Assembly: GCF_004343705.1 (NCBI RefSeq)
Contig: NZ_SKFH01000007.1
Location: forward strand, 113,930-177,929
Length of the DNA: 64,000 nucleotides
Direction: 5' to 3'
DNA from: Flaviaesturariibacter aridisoli
GTDB lineage: Bacteria > Bacteroidota > Bacteroidia > Chitinophagales > Chitinophagaceae
The notes below the pieces were generated by a model. That model was given only the letters and a program-made list of their open reading frames with translations. It was not told where the DNA came from and did not search any database. Positions 27,283-35,923 of this stretch are shown here, one piece after another. The position numbers and the translations under genes were made by a program. The stretch's first letter is position 1, and every line of letters begins with the position of its first letter.

Positions 27283-27735
27283 TCACTTCTCTTTCTTTCC
27301 AAAAATCTTCTGCAACCAGCGCCCGACACGGCTTTTCTTTTTAGGCGCCTCTTCCACCGGTGGCGCAGCCGTCGGCGGTGCAGCCGCGAGCGAATCCTCC
27401 ACACGCTTGCGCGCGAGCGCATTGCGGTCGGTGTATTGCGCAGTGCCGTACACAAGCCGGTGTTGGGCATTGTCGCGGTACACGGGCTGCTTCGGGTTTT
27501 CAATCGTCACGGCTGCGCCGAGGGCGGCCTCCTGGTCAGGGTCCAGCCGGGGCTTGCGGTGCCACTGCTGCTCCACCGTATCGAAAAGCAGGTACTGGTG
27601 CTGGTCCTGGTCGAGGTACACGTTGCTCCGCGGGTAATACAGGATGCGGGACCCCTGTTCGTACCGCGCGTTACCCGGATCGCTACAGGCTGCCATCGTC
27701 AGCAGGAGCAGCAGCGAAAAGCAAAGGGGCCTCAT
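27283..27735 (-). CDS. Hypothetical lipoprotein of the kinase/cell-wall operon
   Basis: 150 aa. Signal sequence and lipobox LLLLLTMAAC place it as a lipoprotein (Cys about residue 17). The mature part has a beta-rich stretch with many aromatic residues (ILYYPRSNVYLDQDQHQYLL, VEQQWHRKPRLDPDQE), a proline/alanine linker and a strongly basic C-terminus (KKKSRVGRWLQKIFGKKEK). The ATG overlaps the kinase stop codon in an ATGA junction, so it is the last, translationally coupled gene of the FHA/PP2C/SEDS-PBP/kinase operon. The function is unrecognised; the location suggests a wall or envelope partner of the kinase. Confidence 0.8.
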   Translation of the reverse strand: MRPLCFSLLLLLTMAACSDPGNARYEQGSRILYYPRSNVYLDQDQHQYLLFDTVEQQWHRKPRLDPDQEAALGAAVTIENPKQPVYRDNAQHRLVYGTAQYTDRNALARKRVEDSLAAAPPTAAPPVEEAPKKKSRVGRWLQKIFGKKEK

Positions 27736-29639
27736 GGGTTGTTCCCTCCACTGTTGCCGGTGCTGTCGCCGGCCTGGATCTCGTTGGCGAGCCGGCGCGC
27801 GGCTTCGTCGCCCTGAGCGGCTGCCTCCAGGAGGAGCTGCGTGCCTTTGTACACATTCCGGTCGTAGCTGCATCGGTTGTAGTTATTCACCCGCAGCGCT
27901 TCCGGGTTGTCGGCAAATACATACAGAAACCCAAGGGTCCGCTTGGCCGGAACATACCCTTTGTCGCTGGCCTGCATCACGAGCTCCAGCGCGCGGCCGC
28001 AGTCGATAGCGTTGTGCCGGCCCTGCAGCGCCAGGTTCCCGTATTCATACTGGGCTTCGGGTACGTCCTTACCGGCGAGGAATTGATACAGGAACAGCGC
28101 CTCCTGCAGCTGGCCGTTGTCGAGCTTGCTGCGGGCGTCGGCGAGCTGCCGGTCGATCTCCGCTGCGGTCAGCTGGGGCTCCGCGGCCTGTTGCTGTTGC
28201 TGCTGCGTATTCCATTCCTCGAGCGTCATCAGGTCGCGCTTGCGGAGCCAGCCCTTCGAGCGCTGCCCGCGGTTGTTGGTGAAGTCGGTGTAGACGAAGT
28301 CGTTTTCTTCCTTCGTCGTGTTCACCACGTCCGACGAAGGCACCATATAGGCGCCGCGGCGTTTCGTGGCATCGGGTGCATCATAGAAATAGGCACGCGC
28401 CGCCTTCACCATATACTGGCCGGCTACGAGGTTCGACGGACGCTCCGCTGACGGCTGTTCCTGCGACTTGCTGATGCCCGGCTTCCGGATCACGATCCAG
28501 GCAGCCACACCCAGCACGGCCAGCACCAACAGCACCGCCCAAATGTTTAGGCCGCGCTTGCGCGCCGGGGCGCGGGTCTCGGGAGCCGCCGCCGCGGCCA
28601 GGGGCGCAGGCTCACGTTCCTGCAGCACCTGCAGACGTTTGCGCAGCTGCTCGTTCTCCTGCCGCAGGCGCGTTACTTCGGCCTCCAGCGCGGGATCGGG
28701 CACCGGCACGAAGGCGGATGGCGCTTCGGACTTCTGCGTACTCCGTAAAATGATATGATCGTGCAGCATCGTACCGTCGGCGAAACGGCTTTGCGGCGCC
28801 TTTTGCAGGCAGATGTACACCGTGTCGATGAGCCATTGCGGCACCTGCAGCTCGCGCGCGCGCTTCTCTTCGCTCCAGCCCGCGGGCAGGTGCTTCCGCC
28901 GCAGCTCCATCAGGTCGGGCGGAGGCGTTTCGCGGTGGGCCAGCATCACCTGCGAGCGGGCCGTCTCCCCGCGCTCGCTGGGCGGGAAGGGCACTGTGCC
29001 GGCCAGCAGTTCAAACAGGATCACTCCGAAGCTGTAGATATCGGTTTGAAAAAGGATCGTGCCTTCGTTCTGCTCGGGCGCCATGAACTCGATGGCGCCG
29101 GCGTGCCGCAGGCTTGTGCGCCGTTGCTCGTCCGACATGATGGCCATGCCGAAGTCGAGCAACACGTAGTTGCCCGTCTGCACGTTATACTTGACGTTGT
29201 TGCTCTTCACGTCGCCGTGCTTCACGCCCACGCGGTGGCAATGCGCCAGTGCATTCGACAATTGATCGGCCACGCGTACCGCTTCCTTGACGGTAAACAA
29301 CGGCTCGTGCGGTGGCTGCAACAGTTCCTCGAGGTCGGGGCCTTCGACGAATTCCATTTCAATAAACGGGAAAGACCCGCTCTCGGTAAGCCCGGAGCTG
29401 AGAATGCGCACCACGTGCGGGTTGGGCACTTCATTGACCTTGCGCAGCTTGGCTACTTCATTCTGAAAGGCCATGTAGTGCTTGTCCTCGGTTGATTCGG
29501 AATGGATCGGTGTCGGCAGCAGTTTCACCGCCGTGATGATCGCGCCGGTGCGGCGCCCCTTGTATACGGAGCCCTGGCCGCCGGTCTTCAGCGCGCCCAT
29601 GTTCTCGAGGCCGGAGGTGATGGTAAAAACCTTACCCAT
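27732..29639 (-). CDS. Transmembrane Ser/Thr protein kinase with SH3-like and Sel1 repeats
   Basis: 635-aa Hanks-type kinase. Kinase domain about residues 5-300: glycine loop LKTGGQGSVYKG, Lys in ITAVKLLP, catalytic loop VKHGDVKSNN (HGD in place of HRD), DFG in LLDFGMA, APE in FMAPEQ. A coiled coil (EAEVTRLRQENEQLRKRLQ) and one transmembrane helix (IWAVLLVLAVLGVAAWIVI, about 375) lead to an extracytoplasmic part with an SH3-like domain (AYFYDAPDATKRRGAYMVPS ... SKGWLRKRDLM) and Sel1/TPR-like repeats (AQYEYGNLALQG, AKRTLGFLYVF). The usual PASTA repeats of actinobacterial PknB are absent. The start overlaps the FHA gene by 8 bases. Likely substrates are the FHA proteins and the SEDS-PBP enzyme (inference). 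Confidence 0.93.
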   Translation of the reverse strand: MGKVFTITSGLENMGALKTGGQGSVYKGRRTGAIITAVKLLPTPIHSESTEDKHYMAFQNEVAKLRKVNEVPNPHVVRILSSGLTESGSFPFIEMEFVEGPDLEELLQPPHEPLFTVKEAVRVADQLSNALAHCHRVGVKHGDVKSNNVKYNVQTGNYVLLDFGMAIMSDEQRRTSLRHAGAIEFMAPEQNEGTILFQTDIYSFGVILFELLAGTVPFPPSERGETARSQVMLAHRETPPPDLMELRRKHLPAGWSEEKRARELQVPQWLIDTVYICLQKAPQSRFADGTMLHDHIILRSTQKSEAPSAFVPVPDPALEAEVTRLRQENEQLRKRLQVLQEREPAPLAAAAAPETRAPARKRGLNIWAVLLVLAVLGVAAWIVIRKPGISKSQEQPSAERPSNLVAGQYMVKAARAYFYDAPDATKRRGAYMVPSSDVVNTTKEENDFVYTDFTNNRGQRSKGWLRKRDLMTLEEWNTQQQQQQAAEPQLTAAEIDRQLADARSKLDNGQLQEALFLYQFLAGKDVPEAQYEYGNLALQGRHNAIDCGRALELVMQASDKGYVPAKRTLGFLYVFADNPEALRVNNYNRCSYDRNVYKGTQLLLEAAAQGDEAARRLANEIQAGDSTGNSGGNNP

Positions 29640-30420
29640 GGACGCTGTTTTGTTCGGTGTTGAATTCCAGTAAGGCAGATGTGCCGAGCATGATCTGGTC
29701 GCCGTCGCGCAGCTGGTGCGGCACCTCGGCACTCTGAAGCTTTACGGCAACCTCCTCGCCACGGCCCTTGACCTTTGTCTTATTGTGAGGTGGCAAACCG
29801 CCCGCGTCGGCAAAAAGCAGGTATTGACCCAGGGCCGCATCATACCGGATGTGGGCATGCTGCCGCGATACGAAGCGGTTGGCCTCCTCTGGACTGTCGC
29901 CCAGGAAGGCGACCGTATTTATACGGACGAATCCGTCGGGAAGCTGCACTTGCCGCTCGCGGCCGATGGTGATGCGTTCTCCGCCGGGTTGAAGCGGGTA
30001 GTCGGCCTGTTCAGCCACGCCGCAGAGCACGCGCAGCCGCGCCTTTTGAACGGCCGGCGCCGAGCGTCGGCCCGCGGCGATCCAGATGCCGGCGGGATGT
30101 CCTTCCACCGGCGTCGCTTCGGCAGGAAGGGCAGCGCAAAACTCGGTGCGCAGGTCCCAGCCCGCGGGCAGTTCGAGGTGGTAATCTTCCGCCTGCCGCT
30201 CCACCTCCGCGCGGAAGCGCTTGGGCTCATGAGCTTGTATGGCGGCCTCGTACGCTGCACGCAGTGTATCGTCCGGCGCCAGGAAAAGCGTGATGCTCCG
30301 CAGCCCGCCTGCCTCGTTGCCCTGGAAGGCAGACAGGCGCGTCCTCAAGGCATAAAGAAGGTCGGCGCGGATGGATTTCGCGTCGGTGCTATCGTTCTTA
30401 AATCGGTCAAATAATCCCAT
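29632..30420 (-). CDS. FHA-domain protein
   Basis: 262-aa soluble protein that should bind phospho-threonine. The N-terminal ~110 residues form an unassigned alpha/beta domain (SITLFLAPDDTLRAAYEAAI). The C-terminal FHA domain (about 165-255) has ITIGRERQVQL, the core motif FVSRQHAHI, and a late strand LRDGDQIMLGTSALLEF; Arg, Ser and His of the phospho-binding loops are present, as is a TKVKGRG strand in place of the usual Asn motif. It lies 7 bases after the RodA-PBP gene and overlaps the kinase start by 8 bases, so it is tightly coupled to both and is a probable adaptor between them. Confidence 0.9.
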   Translation of the reverse strand: MGLFDRFKNDSTDAKSIRADLLYALRTRLSAFQGNEAGGLRSITLFLAPDDTLRAAYEAAIQAHEPKRFRAEVERQAEDYHLELPAGWDLRTEFCAALPAEATPVEGHPAGIWIAAGRRSAPAVQKARLRVLCGVAEQADYPLQPGGERITIGRERQVQLPDGFVRINTVAFLGDSPEEANRFVSRQHAHIRYDAALGQYLLFADAGGLPPHNKTKVKGRGEEVAVKLQSAEVPHQLRDGDQIMLGTSALLEFNTEQNSVHG

Positions 30421-30427
30421 GGTTGAT

Positions 30428-33400
30428 TTATTGATTGGGCGGCAGGGGCCGGATGCGGATGACAGAATCGGTGGTCGCGCCTCCATCGCTGAAGCCGCGG
30501 ATGTACCCGCGCCGCTGCAGCTCCGGTATTACTACCCGGCCCGCCAGCCGCACCGCGTCGCTGGAACCTTTCGTGGCTTCGATGCGGATGCAGCAAACGA
30601 TATGTCCTGCGCCCTGTGCCGAAGGTGCAAAAAATACGTACCAGCCGTCATTGATGCGCTGCCCCCGCAAAATTCGCTCCGGAGTTCCGGTCTTGCCCGC
30701 CACCTGCAGGCCTAGAATGGATCGCTTGCCGGCACTTTGCGCTTTCATAAAACCGGTAAGCAGTGTGCTGAGCTCCGGGCTCCGCGCGATGGAAAGCGCC
30801 GCTTCCGGCAGCGTGGCCGAGTCGGCGATCTTCAGCACGTAGCGATGCGGCACGAGTTGCCCGCTGTTGGCGATGCCTGCGGCGAGGCGTGCTATGGACG
30901 CCGGGGTAGCCGTCAGCTCACCCTGGCCCCAGGCGGCGCCCGAAATGCCGAGACCGCGCGTGCGGCGGATGTCGGCCGGGTTGTAGCGGCGCAGGCTGGT
31001 GAACTCCGTCTTGCGCCAGAGCGCGCGCCAGGATTCCTCCCGAGCGTCGTTGTTGGCGGGCCGCTCGTAAAAGTAGCCGCCCACGCCCCGCCAGAACATG
31101 CCGGTCTGCAGGTAAAGCGTCGCCATCTCTTCTTCAAGTCGCTGCTCGTTGGCGAGCTTGATAAAATAACTGTTGTTGGAATGAACGATCGCCCGCTGCA
31201 TATCGATGTAACCGGCCTCGTCGGGCTCGGCGCTCCGGATGCGGATAAGGTCCTGCGAACGGATGAGCAGTTTCTTTTGCGCCAGGTCGGCACCGTATTT
31301 ATTCAGTCCGGCGAGTGCCGTGGCCAGCTTGGCCGTAGAGCCGGGTTGCGTGGCGTGGGTAAAGCCCAGGTCGCGGAGCGTAAGCCAGCCAGGGTGCCGC
31401 GAAGCCTCGCGGGAGGTCATCGTGAGCAACTCCCAATCCTCGGTGGGAGGCAGCGGCCAATTGGCGGAGGCCAGCACGTCACCGCTTTTGTCGGCGAGCA
31501 CCACCACCGACACGCGCTTGTTGCGCAGCGAATCGTCGAGCGAAAAGGCTCGTTGCAGGGCCGTTTGCAGCGCCGCATCCATACTCAGCTGAACATCGCG
31601 GTTCCGTTGTTTGAACTCCGCCACTTGGTGGCTGTTGATGCCCGCCAGCAGCAGGGGCGCCAGCGCACTGTAGTCGCGGCCCACCACGGTCATCTCCCGT
31701 TCCGTCGAAGGCAGGTACCGGCTTTCGCGAAAGCGGTGCGCCGGCACATCGTAGGCGGTTTCCGGAGTAGCGAAGCCGCGCAGCTCAGCGCCCATCTCAT
31801 ATTCACCAAACCAGCCATTCAGCGCACCGGTGAATACACCGGTGTTGGCGTCACCGGTCCAAAAGAACAACTGGTCGCCATAGGGATAATAACGGTCCAG
31901 GCGGCGGTGCGACAGACGCGTGAGGTCGGTGCTGGTAACGCCGCCGGCGAGCAGCGTGTCGCGTTGCTGCAGCAGGCGCTCCTTGCGGCTCGTGGCCAAC
32001 AGGCGGCCCGCGCGGTCATAAAGCGCGCCTGCCTCGAGGCGGTTCATCAGGATGGCAATACGTGGGTTGTAACTGAACATGCGTGCCCCGGCGCGGTCGG
32101 CCACCAACGCGGGCTGCACCACCCAGCGCGCCGGGTTAAACAGGTAGCGGCCCAGGTTAACCGAAAGCGCTACTACTCCAAGCGTAGCGACGGCCATTGC
32201 CGGCACGAGGTTGCCGTCCTGCCGCTTCCGCACATATTCCAGCTGTGCTTCCGAGCCGCGTACAAACGAAGCCGAAAGCAGGAAGCCGGCGGCCAAAAGA
32301 TTGATGATGAGCGACGAGCCGCCGTAGCTGATAAAAGGCAGCGTGATGCCCGACAGCGGCAGCGCGCCGGTGGAGCCGCCGGCGATGAGCAGGAACTGCA
32401 CGAAGGTGCTGATGCCGATGCCGGCGCAGAGGTAAAAAAGAAACGGGCGACCCGTTTGCCGGCCGATAAGGAGGGCGCGGTGCAGGAAGACAAGGAACAG
32501 CAGGAACAGGCATACCACGCCCGCCCAACCCAGTTCCTCCCCGATCGCCGGAAGGATCATATCGGTATGCGCTTCGGGAATGGTCTTGGCAAACCCTTCG
32601 CCGATGCCCTGGCCGCTGGGGCCGCCGGAGGCCATGGCCCAAAGCCCGTTGGCGATCTGGTCGCCGCCATATACTTCGTTGTCCCAGGGATTCTGCCAGA
32701 TGGCCTTCCGGTCTACGAGGCGCTGCACGGGCCCGGGAAATACGCGGTCGAGCCCGGGCACCTGGTCGAGGAGAAGGAAACCCGCCAGCACTACGAGCGC
32801 CATCACCGACGATTCGGAAAGCCGCCGGTAGCCGAAACGCAGGTAGGCCGCCAGTAGAACTACGGTAACGCCGGTAGCGATCCATACGTTGCCCGCGATC
32901 CAGTTGGCGATTACATACAACGCCACGGTGGCGGCCATGACCCAGAAGTCGCCGCGTGAGAAGGAGAACAAGATGATAAAGGTGAAGCAAACCACCAGCG
33001 CGGGGCCGAGGTCGCCGAGCATCAGGAACAGGAGGATCGTGGCCAGCACGGCACCCAGCGCGGGGTAAAAGAAATTCCAGCGGCGGCGGGCCGTCGCATA
33101 TTCCGAAATAAAGCGCTCGTTGGCGGCAAAGAAGCCGGCCAGCGCCAGCACAATGAGGAAGCGGATGCCTTCACTGGGCTGGAAGCCGAAGAGGTTCACC
33201 TTCACACCACTGCCCTCCGGGCCGGTACCCAATAGTATGGTAGCGAGCAGCAGCAAACCGGCGGCCGCGCCCCACTGCAGCCCCTTCTCCCCTTTTCGAC
33301 CCCTCACCACGAACAGCCGGTATAGGGCGGCATCCGGTGTGAAGCGCCGCAGGTCGAAGAATTGCAGCAGGAGCAAACCGGCCATGCCGGCGAGAAAATA

Positions 33401-34495
33401 CCAGAAGGTGCTGCGCGCCAGGAAGCGGTCGCGGAGCGGGTCCTGAAGGCTTAGGAGCGCCAGGAAGGAGATGCCGGTGAGCAACATCAGCACGGGCAGC
33501 AGGAAGGGATCAGAGCCTTTAAGCTTCCGGCTCAGGAAGGCGTGGATGAGCCAGAAGCCAAGCAGGAAGCCGGCAGCGATGATGCCGTACCAGCGGCGTG
33601 CTTCCTCAGGTGTGCGCACGATAAGCGCGCCCTCGCGCTTGAGGTTGTTGAAATCGCGGCCGGCGAAGAGGCGCAGCGTATGCGGGCTTTGCACGAAGTC
33701 GCGACCGACGTTACCCTTCAAGGCCCCCACTCCTTTCGGCGCGCCGAAATAAAATCCCGGCTGCAGCGGCAGCACTTCCCAGGCGCCGCCTTCGGGCAGC
33801 CCGCTGAATCGGTAACGACCGGAAGCATCCGTGCGGGCATAGGCCGCCACGAGTTCTTCGGGCGCGCCGGGGCGCTGCCGGTAGCGGAAGCCGGCTGAAA
33901 CGCGGTCGCGCTCCGCCTCTACATCAGTGCTGCTCGTATCGGCGGGCAGCACGCGCTCCAGGCGCAGCAGCACGCCGGCCGCCGCACGACCTCCGCGATC
34001 ACGGACAGTACCGGCCAGCACGCTCCTTCCGCCGGTAAGCCGTTGCTCTGAAGGCAGTTGCGGCGGTGCACTTTTCTCCTGGTCATAACGGAGCGTATCC
34101 GGGCCATCGAAGCCGATGAGCCGGTAAGAAAGGCGTGCCCGCTGCTGCAGCGAAACACCGCCGCGCGACAGCGCATCCTCGGCGGGAAGCAGGAACGGGC
34201 GTTTGTTGAGGGCACCGGTATTGTCGAAGGAGGTTCCGTTGCGCAGCCCATTGGCCACCGCTTCCTGCACGAGGCGGATGTCGCGCGGGTCTTCGAGGTA
34301 ATATTGTTGCGCCAGCAGTCGGGCGAGCGCCTCGCCTTTCGGGTCGGTGTTGAGGTTGACGATGCTGCCTTCCTGCAAACGTTGCGGCACGTCGGCCAGG
34401 TCTTTCTGCAGCCCCTGGTACAGCAACATAAAAAGACCACCGAGCACGAGCGTGGCGGCGGCCAGCAGGATGCGTTCCAGTACGCGCTTATTCAT
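30428..34495 (-). CDS. RodA/FtsW (SEDS) glycosyltransferase fused to penicillin-binding transpeptidase
   Basis: 1355-aa single-chain wall synthase. Layout: TM helix (about 10-30); a periplasmic region with a CNA-B/carboxypeptidase-regulatory-like beta sandwich (LAGTVRDRGGRAAAGVLLRL ... TDASGRYRFSGLPEG, about 165-265); a SEDS block of about ten TM helices (320-790) with the conserved GLWAMASGGPSGQGIGEG and LPFISYGGSSLI; another TM; then a class B PBP transpeptidase (about 830-1340). Its active-site motifs are SxxK in QPGSTAKLA, SxN in VHSNNSYF and KTG in VAGKTGTPE. Both enzymatic halves appear intact. SEDS proteins polymerise lipid II and class B PBPs cross-link; they normally are two partner proteins. 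The start overlaps the PP2C stop by 8 bases. Confidence 0.95.
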   Translation of the reverse strand: MNKRVLERILLAAATLVLGGLFMLLYQGLQKDLADVPQRLQEGSIVNLNTDPKGEALARLLAQQYYLEDPRDIRLVQEAVANGLRNGTSFDNTGALNKRPFLLPAEDALSRGGVSLQQRARLSYRLIGFDGPDTLRYDQEKSAPPQLPSEQRLTGGRSVLAGTVRDRGGRAAAGVLLRLERVLPADTSSTDVEAERDRVSAGFRYRQRPGAPEELVAAYARTDASGRYRFSGLPEGGAWEVLPLQPGFYFGAPKGVGALKGNVGRDFVQSPHTLRLFAGRDFNNLKREGALIVRTPEEARRWYGIIAAGFLLGFWLIHAFLSRKLKGSDPFLLPVLMLLTGISFLALLSLQDPLRDRFLARSTFWYFLAGMAGLLLLQFFDLRRFTPDAALYRLFVVRGRKGEKGLQWGAAAGLLLLATILLGTGPEGSGVKVNLFGFQPSEGIRFLIVLALAGFFAANERFISEYATARRRWNFFYPALGAVLATILLFLMLGDLGPALVVCFTFIILFSFSRGDFWVMAATVALYVIANWIAGNVWIATGVTVVLLAAYLRFGYRRLSESSVMALVVLAGFLLLDQVPGLDRVFPGPVQRLVDRKAIWQNPWDNEVYGGDQIANGLWAMASGGPSGQGIGEGFAKTIPEAHTDMILPAIGEELGWAGVVCLFLLFLVFLHRALLIGRQTGRPFLFYLCAGIGISTFVQFLLIAGGSTGALPLSGITLPFISYGGSSLIINLLAAGFLLSASFVRGSEAQLEYVRKRQDGNLVPAMAVATLGVVALSVNLGRYLFNPARWVVQPALVADRAGARMFSYNPRIAILMNRLEAGALYDRAGRLLATSRKERLLQQRDTLLAGGVTSTDLTRLSHRRLDRYYPYGDQLFFWTGDANTGVFTGALNGWFGEYEMGAELRGFATPETAYDVPAHRFRESRYLPSTEREMTVVGRDYSALAPLLLAGINSHQVAEFKQRNRDVQLSMDAALQTALQRAFSLDDSLRNKRVSVVVLADKSGDVLASANWPLPPTEDWELLTMTSREASRHPGWLTLRDLGFTHATQPGSTAKLATALAGLNKYGADLAQKKLLIRSQDLIRIRSAEPDEAGYIDMQRAIVHSNNSYFIKLANEQRLEEEMATLYLQTGMFWRGVGGYFYERPANNDAREESWRALWRKTEFTSLRRYNPADIRRTRGLGISGAAWGQGELTATPASIARLAAGIANSGQLVPHRYVLKIADSATLPEAALSIARSPELSTLLTGFMKAQSAGKRSILGLQVAGKTGTPERILRGQRINDGWYVFFAPSAQGAGHIVCCIRIEATKGSSDAVRLAGRVVIPELQRRGYIRGFSDGGATTDSVIRIRPLPPNQ

Positions 34496-35828
34496 GCCCT
34501 TTCCCTCCTTTTGCCGGCGCGCCGTATAGCACACCCGATACGATCGTATCGTGGAAGCGCACCGGGTTTTCAATACCGATCGACACGTTGACGAGGCGCA
34601 CGCTGTCGAAGCGGATAGCGTTGACGTTGCTGCTGCTGATGCGGATCTCCGCGTCGTTGAGCACGAGGTGCGACCATTGAAGCAGGCGCACGGTCGGCGC
34701 CACCTGCCACACGCTGTGGCGGTTGGCCGCCACCATCGCCGATCCTTTGCCGCTGATCACCAGGGTATCGCGCGCCACGAACAGCGAGTCTGGTTGCAGA
34801 AAGACGTCGCCGGGACCCAGGTGCAGGCTGTCAGCGGGGAAGGTCATCGTCTTCGCGAAGGGCTGGCGGGGCGCGTCTTCGACCACCACTTCAGGCGGCC
34901 TGTTGTGGCGCTGCAGCCACCATCCGGCGGCCCCGAGGAGCAGAAGCAACAGGAGCAGCCAGGGCCAGACCGGGCTCCTTTTCCCCTGCCGGACGGTAGG
35001 TGCCTGCCGCACCGCGGGCGGCTCCGGCCGTATTTCTACAACCGGCTCAGCCGCGCGCGGCGCCCCCACGGGCCGGGTCTTTGTGCGCGAAGTGCTGTGT
35101 ACGGCCAGCACTACGGTAATGTTGTCTTTACCTCCTGCCTCGTTGGCGGCGGCCACCAGGGCGGCGGCTTTCTGCTCCAGCGGGTCGGGGTGTTGGAGGA
35201 TCGCCTCGATGGCGGCCCGCGGCACAAGGTCGGTCAGGCCATCGCTGCACAGCAGGAGCCCGTCGCCGGGCAGGAAAGGCGAGGAACCGGTGTCTACGGA
35301 TTCATCGGGCAACGAGGTGCCGAACCCCAGGGCCCGGTCGATCTCGTTGCGCTTGGGGTGCGCCATCGCTTCGGCCTCCGAAATACGGCCGCTGTCTTCC
35401 AGCAGTCCCACAAAAGAATGATCACTACTGATCTTCACCAGCGATCCATCCCTGTATAAATACAAGCGCGTGTCGCCGATATGCGCATAATGAAAGCGCC
35501 CTGCCTTTTCGTCTACCAGCGCGGCAGAGAGCACGCAGGCCATCTGCGCCAGCCGCGGATCCGCTTTTTTGGCGATCGTGATGGCCTCCTGGATCGAGGC
35601 ACATACGCGGAGGAAGCTGGCGCCGTCGCTGAGGGTGCCCGCATGGGCGGCCTGCTCCAGCGCTTCCTGCGCCAGGGCCGCGGCCACTTCCCCGCCTTCA
35701 TACCCACCAACGCCATCGATCACGCACAGCAGCAGGCGCCCATCGGGCAGGCTGCGGGCCACGAACGCGTCTTCGTTATTAGCGCGCTGCCGCCCCGTAT
35801 CGGTCAATCCGTAAAAGCGCTCAGTCAT
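34488..35828 (-). CDS. PP2C-type Ser/Thr phosphatase with transmembrane and extracytoplasmic domain
   Basis: 446-aa phosphatase, counterpart of the kinase in the same operon. The PP2C domain (1-235) shows metal and phosphate motifs: GLTDTGRQRANNEDAF, CVIDGVGGYEGGE, HYAHIGDTRLYLYRDG, LLLCSDGLTDLV and GGKDNITVVL. A Pro/Arg linker precedes a TM helix (PVWPWLLLLLLLLGAAGWWL, about 280-299). The outside part (310-446) is rich in regularly spaced Asn/Ser/Val strands (HLVLNDAEIRISSSNVNAIR, FDSVRLVNVSIGIENPVRF), resembling a right-handed parallel beta-helix. The start MTERFYG is preferred over an ATG eight codons upstream because the PP2C fold starts there and a small upstream gene overlaps exactly at this ATG. 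Confidence 0.93.
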   Translation of the reverse strand: MTERFYGLTDTGRQRANNEDAFVARSLPDGRLLLCVIDGVGGYEGGEVAAALAQEALEQAAHAGTLSDGASFLRVCASIQEAITIAKKADPRLAQMACVLSAALVDEKAGRFHYAHIGDTRLYLYRDGSLVKISSDHSFVGLLEDSGRISEAEAMAHPKRNEIDRALGFGTSLPDESVDTGSSPFLPGDGLLLCSDGLTDLVPRAAIEAILQHPDPLEQKAAALVAAANEAGGKDNITVVLAVHSTSRTKTRPVGAPRAAEPVVEIRPEPPAVRQAPTVRQGKRSPVWPWLLLLLLLLGAAGWWLQRHNRPPEVVVEDAPRQPFAKTMTFPADSLHLGPGDVFLQPDSLFVARDTLVISGKGSAMVAANRHSVWQVAPTVRLLQWSHLVLNDAEIRISSSNVNAIRFDSVRLVNVSIGIENPVRFHDTIVSGVLYGAPAKGGKGHE

Positions 35829-35919
35829 GGTTTCGGTTTGAATGACGTACATCGCGGAAGTGCAACAGCGTGATGCCGGTGCAAAGCGCCAGGAGCAGCA
35901 GGGAGAAAAGGGCAGACAT
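35821..35919 (-). CDS. Candidate 32-aa single-pass membrane peptide
   Basis: Small open frame, starting MSALFSLLLLALCTG, i.e. one transmembrane helix (about residues 3-20) and a basic, His-rich tail of about 12 residues. Its ATG is 4 bases after the stop of the FHA gene and its stop codon overlaps the ATG of PP2C by 8 bases, exactly the spacing style of every other junction in this operon. That arrangement, plus the clear hydrophobic helix, is the argument that it is translated. I know no family for it. Alternative: a non-functional spacer, with translation of PP2C coupled by the overlap. Confidence 0.55.
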   Translation of the reverse strand: MSALFSLLLLALCTGITLLHFRDVRHSNRNHD

Positions 35920-35923
35920 GGAC

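Noticed and set aside
30737..32857. 706-codon open frame antisense to the RodA-PBP gene
   Set aside because: Composition is that of a reverse-complement shadow; no start signal or domain.
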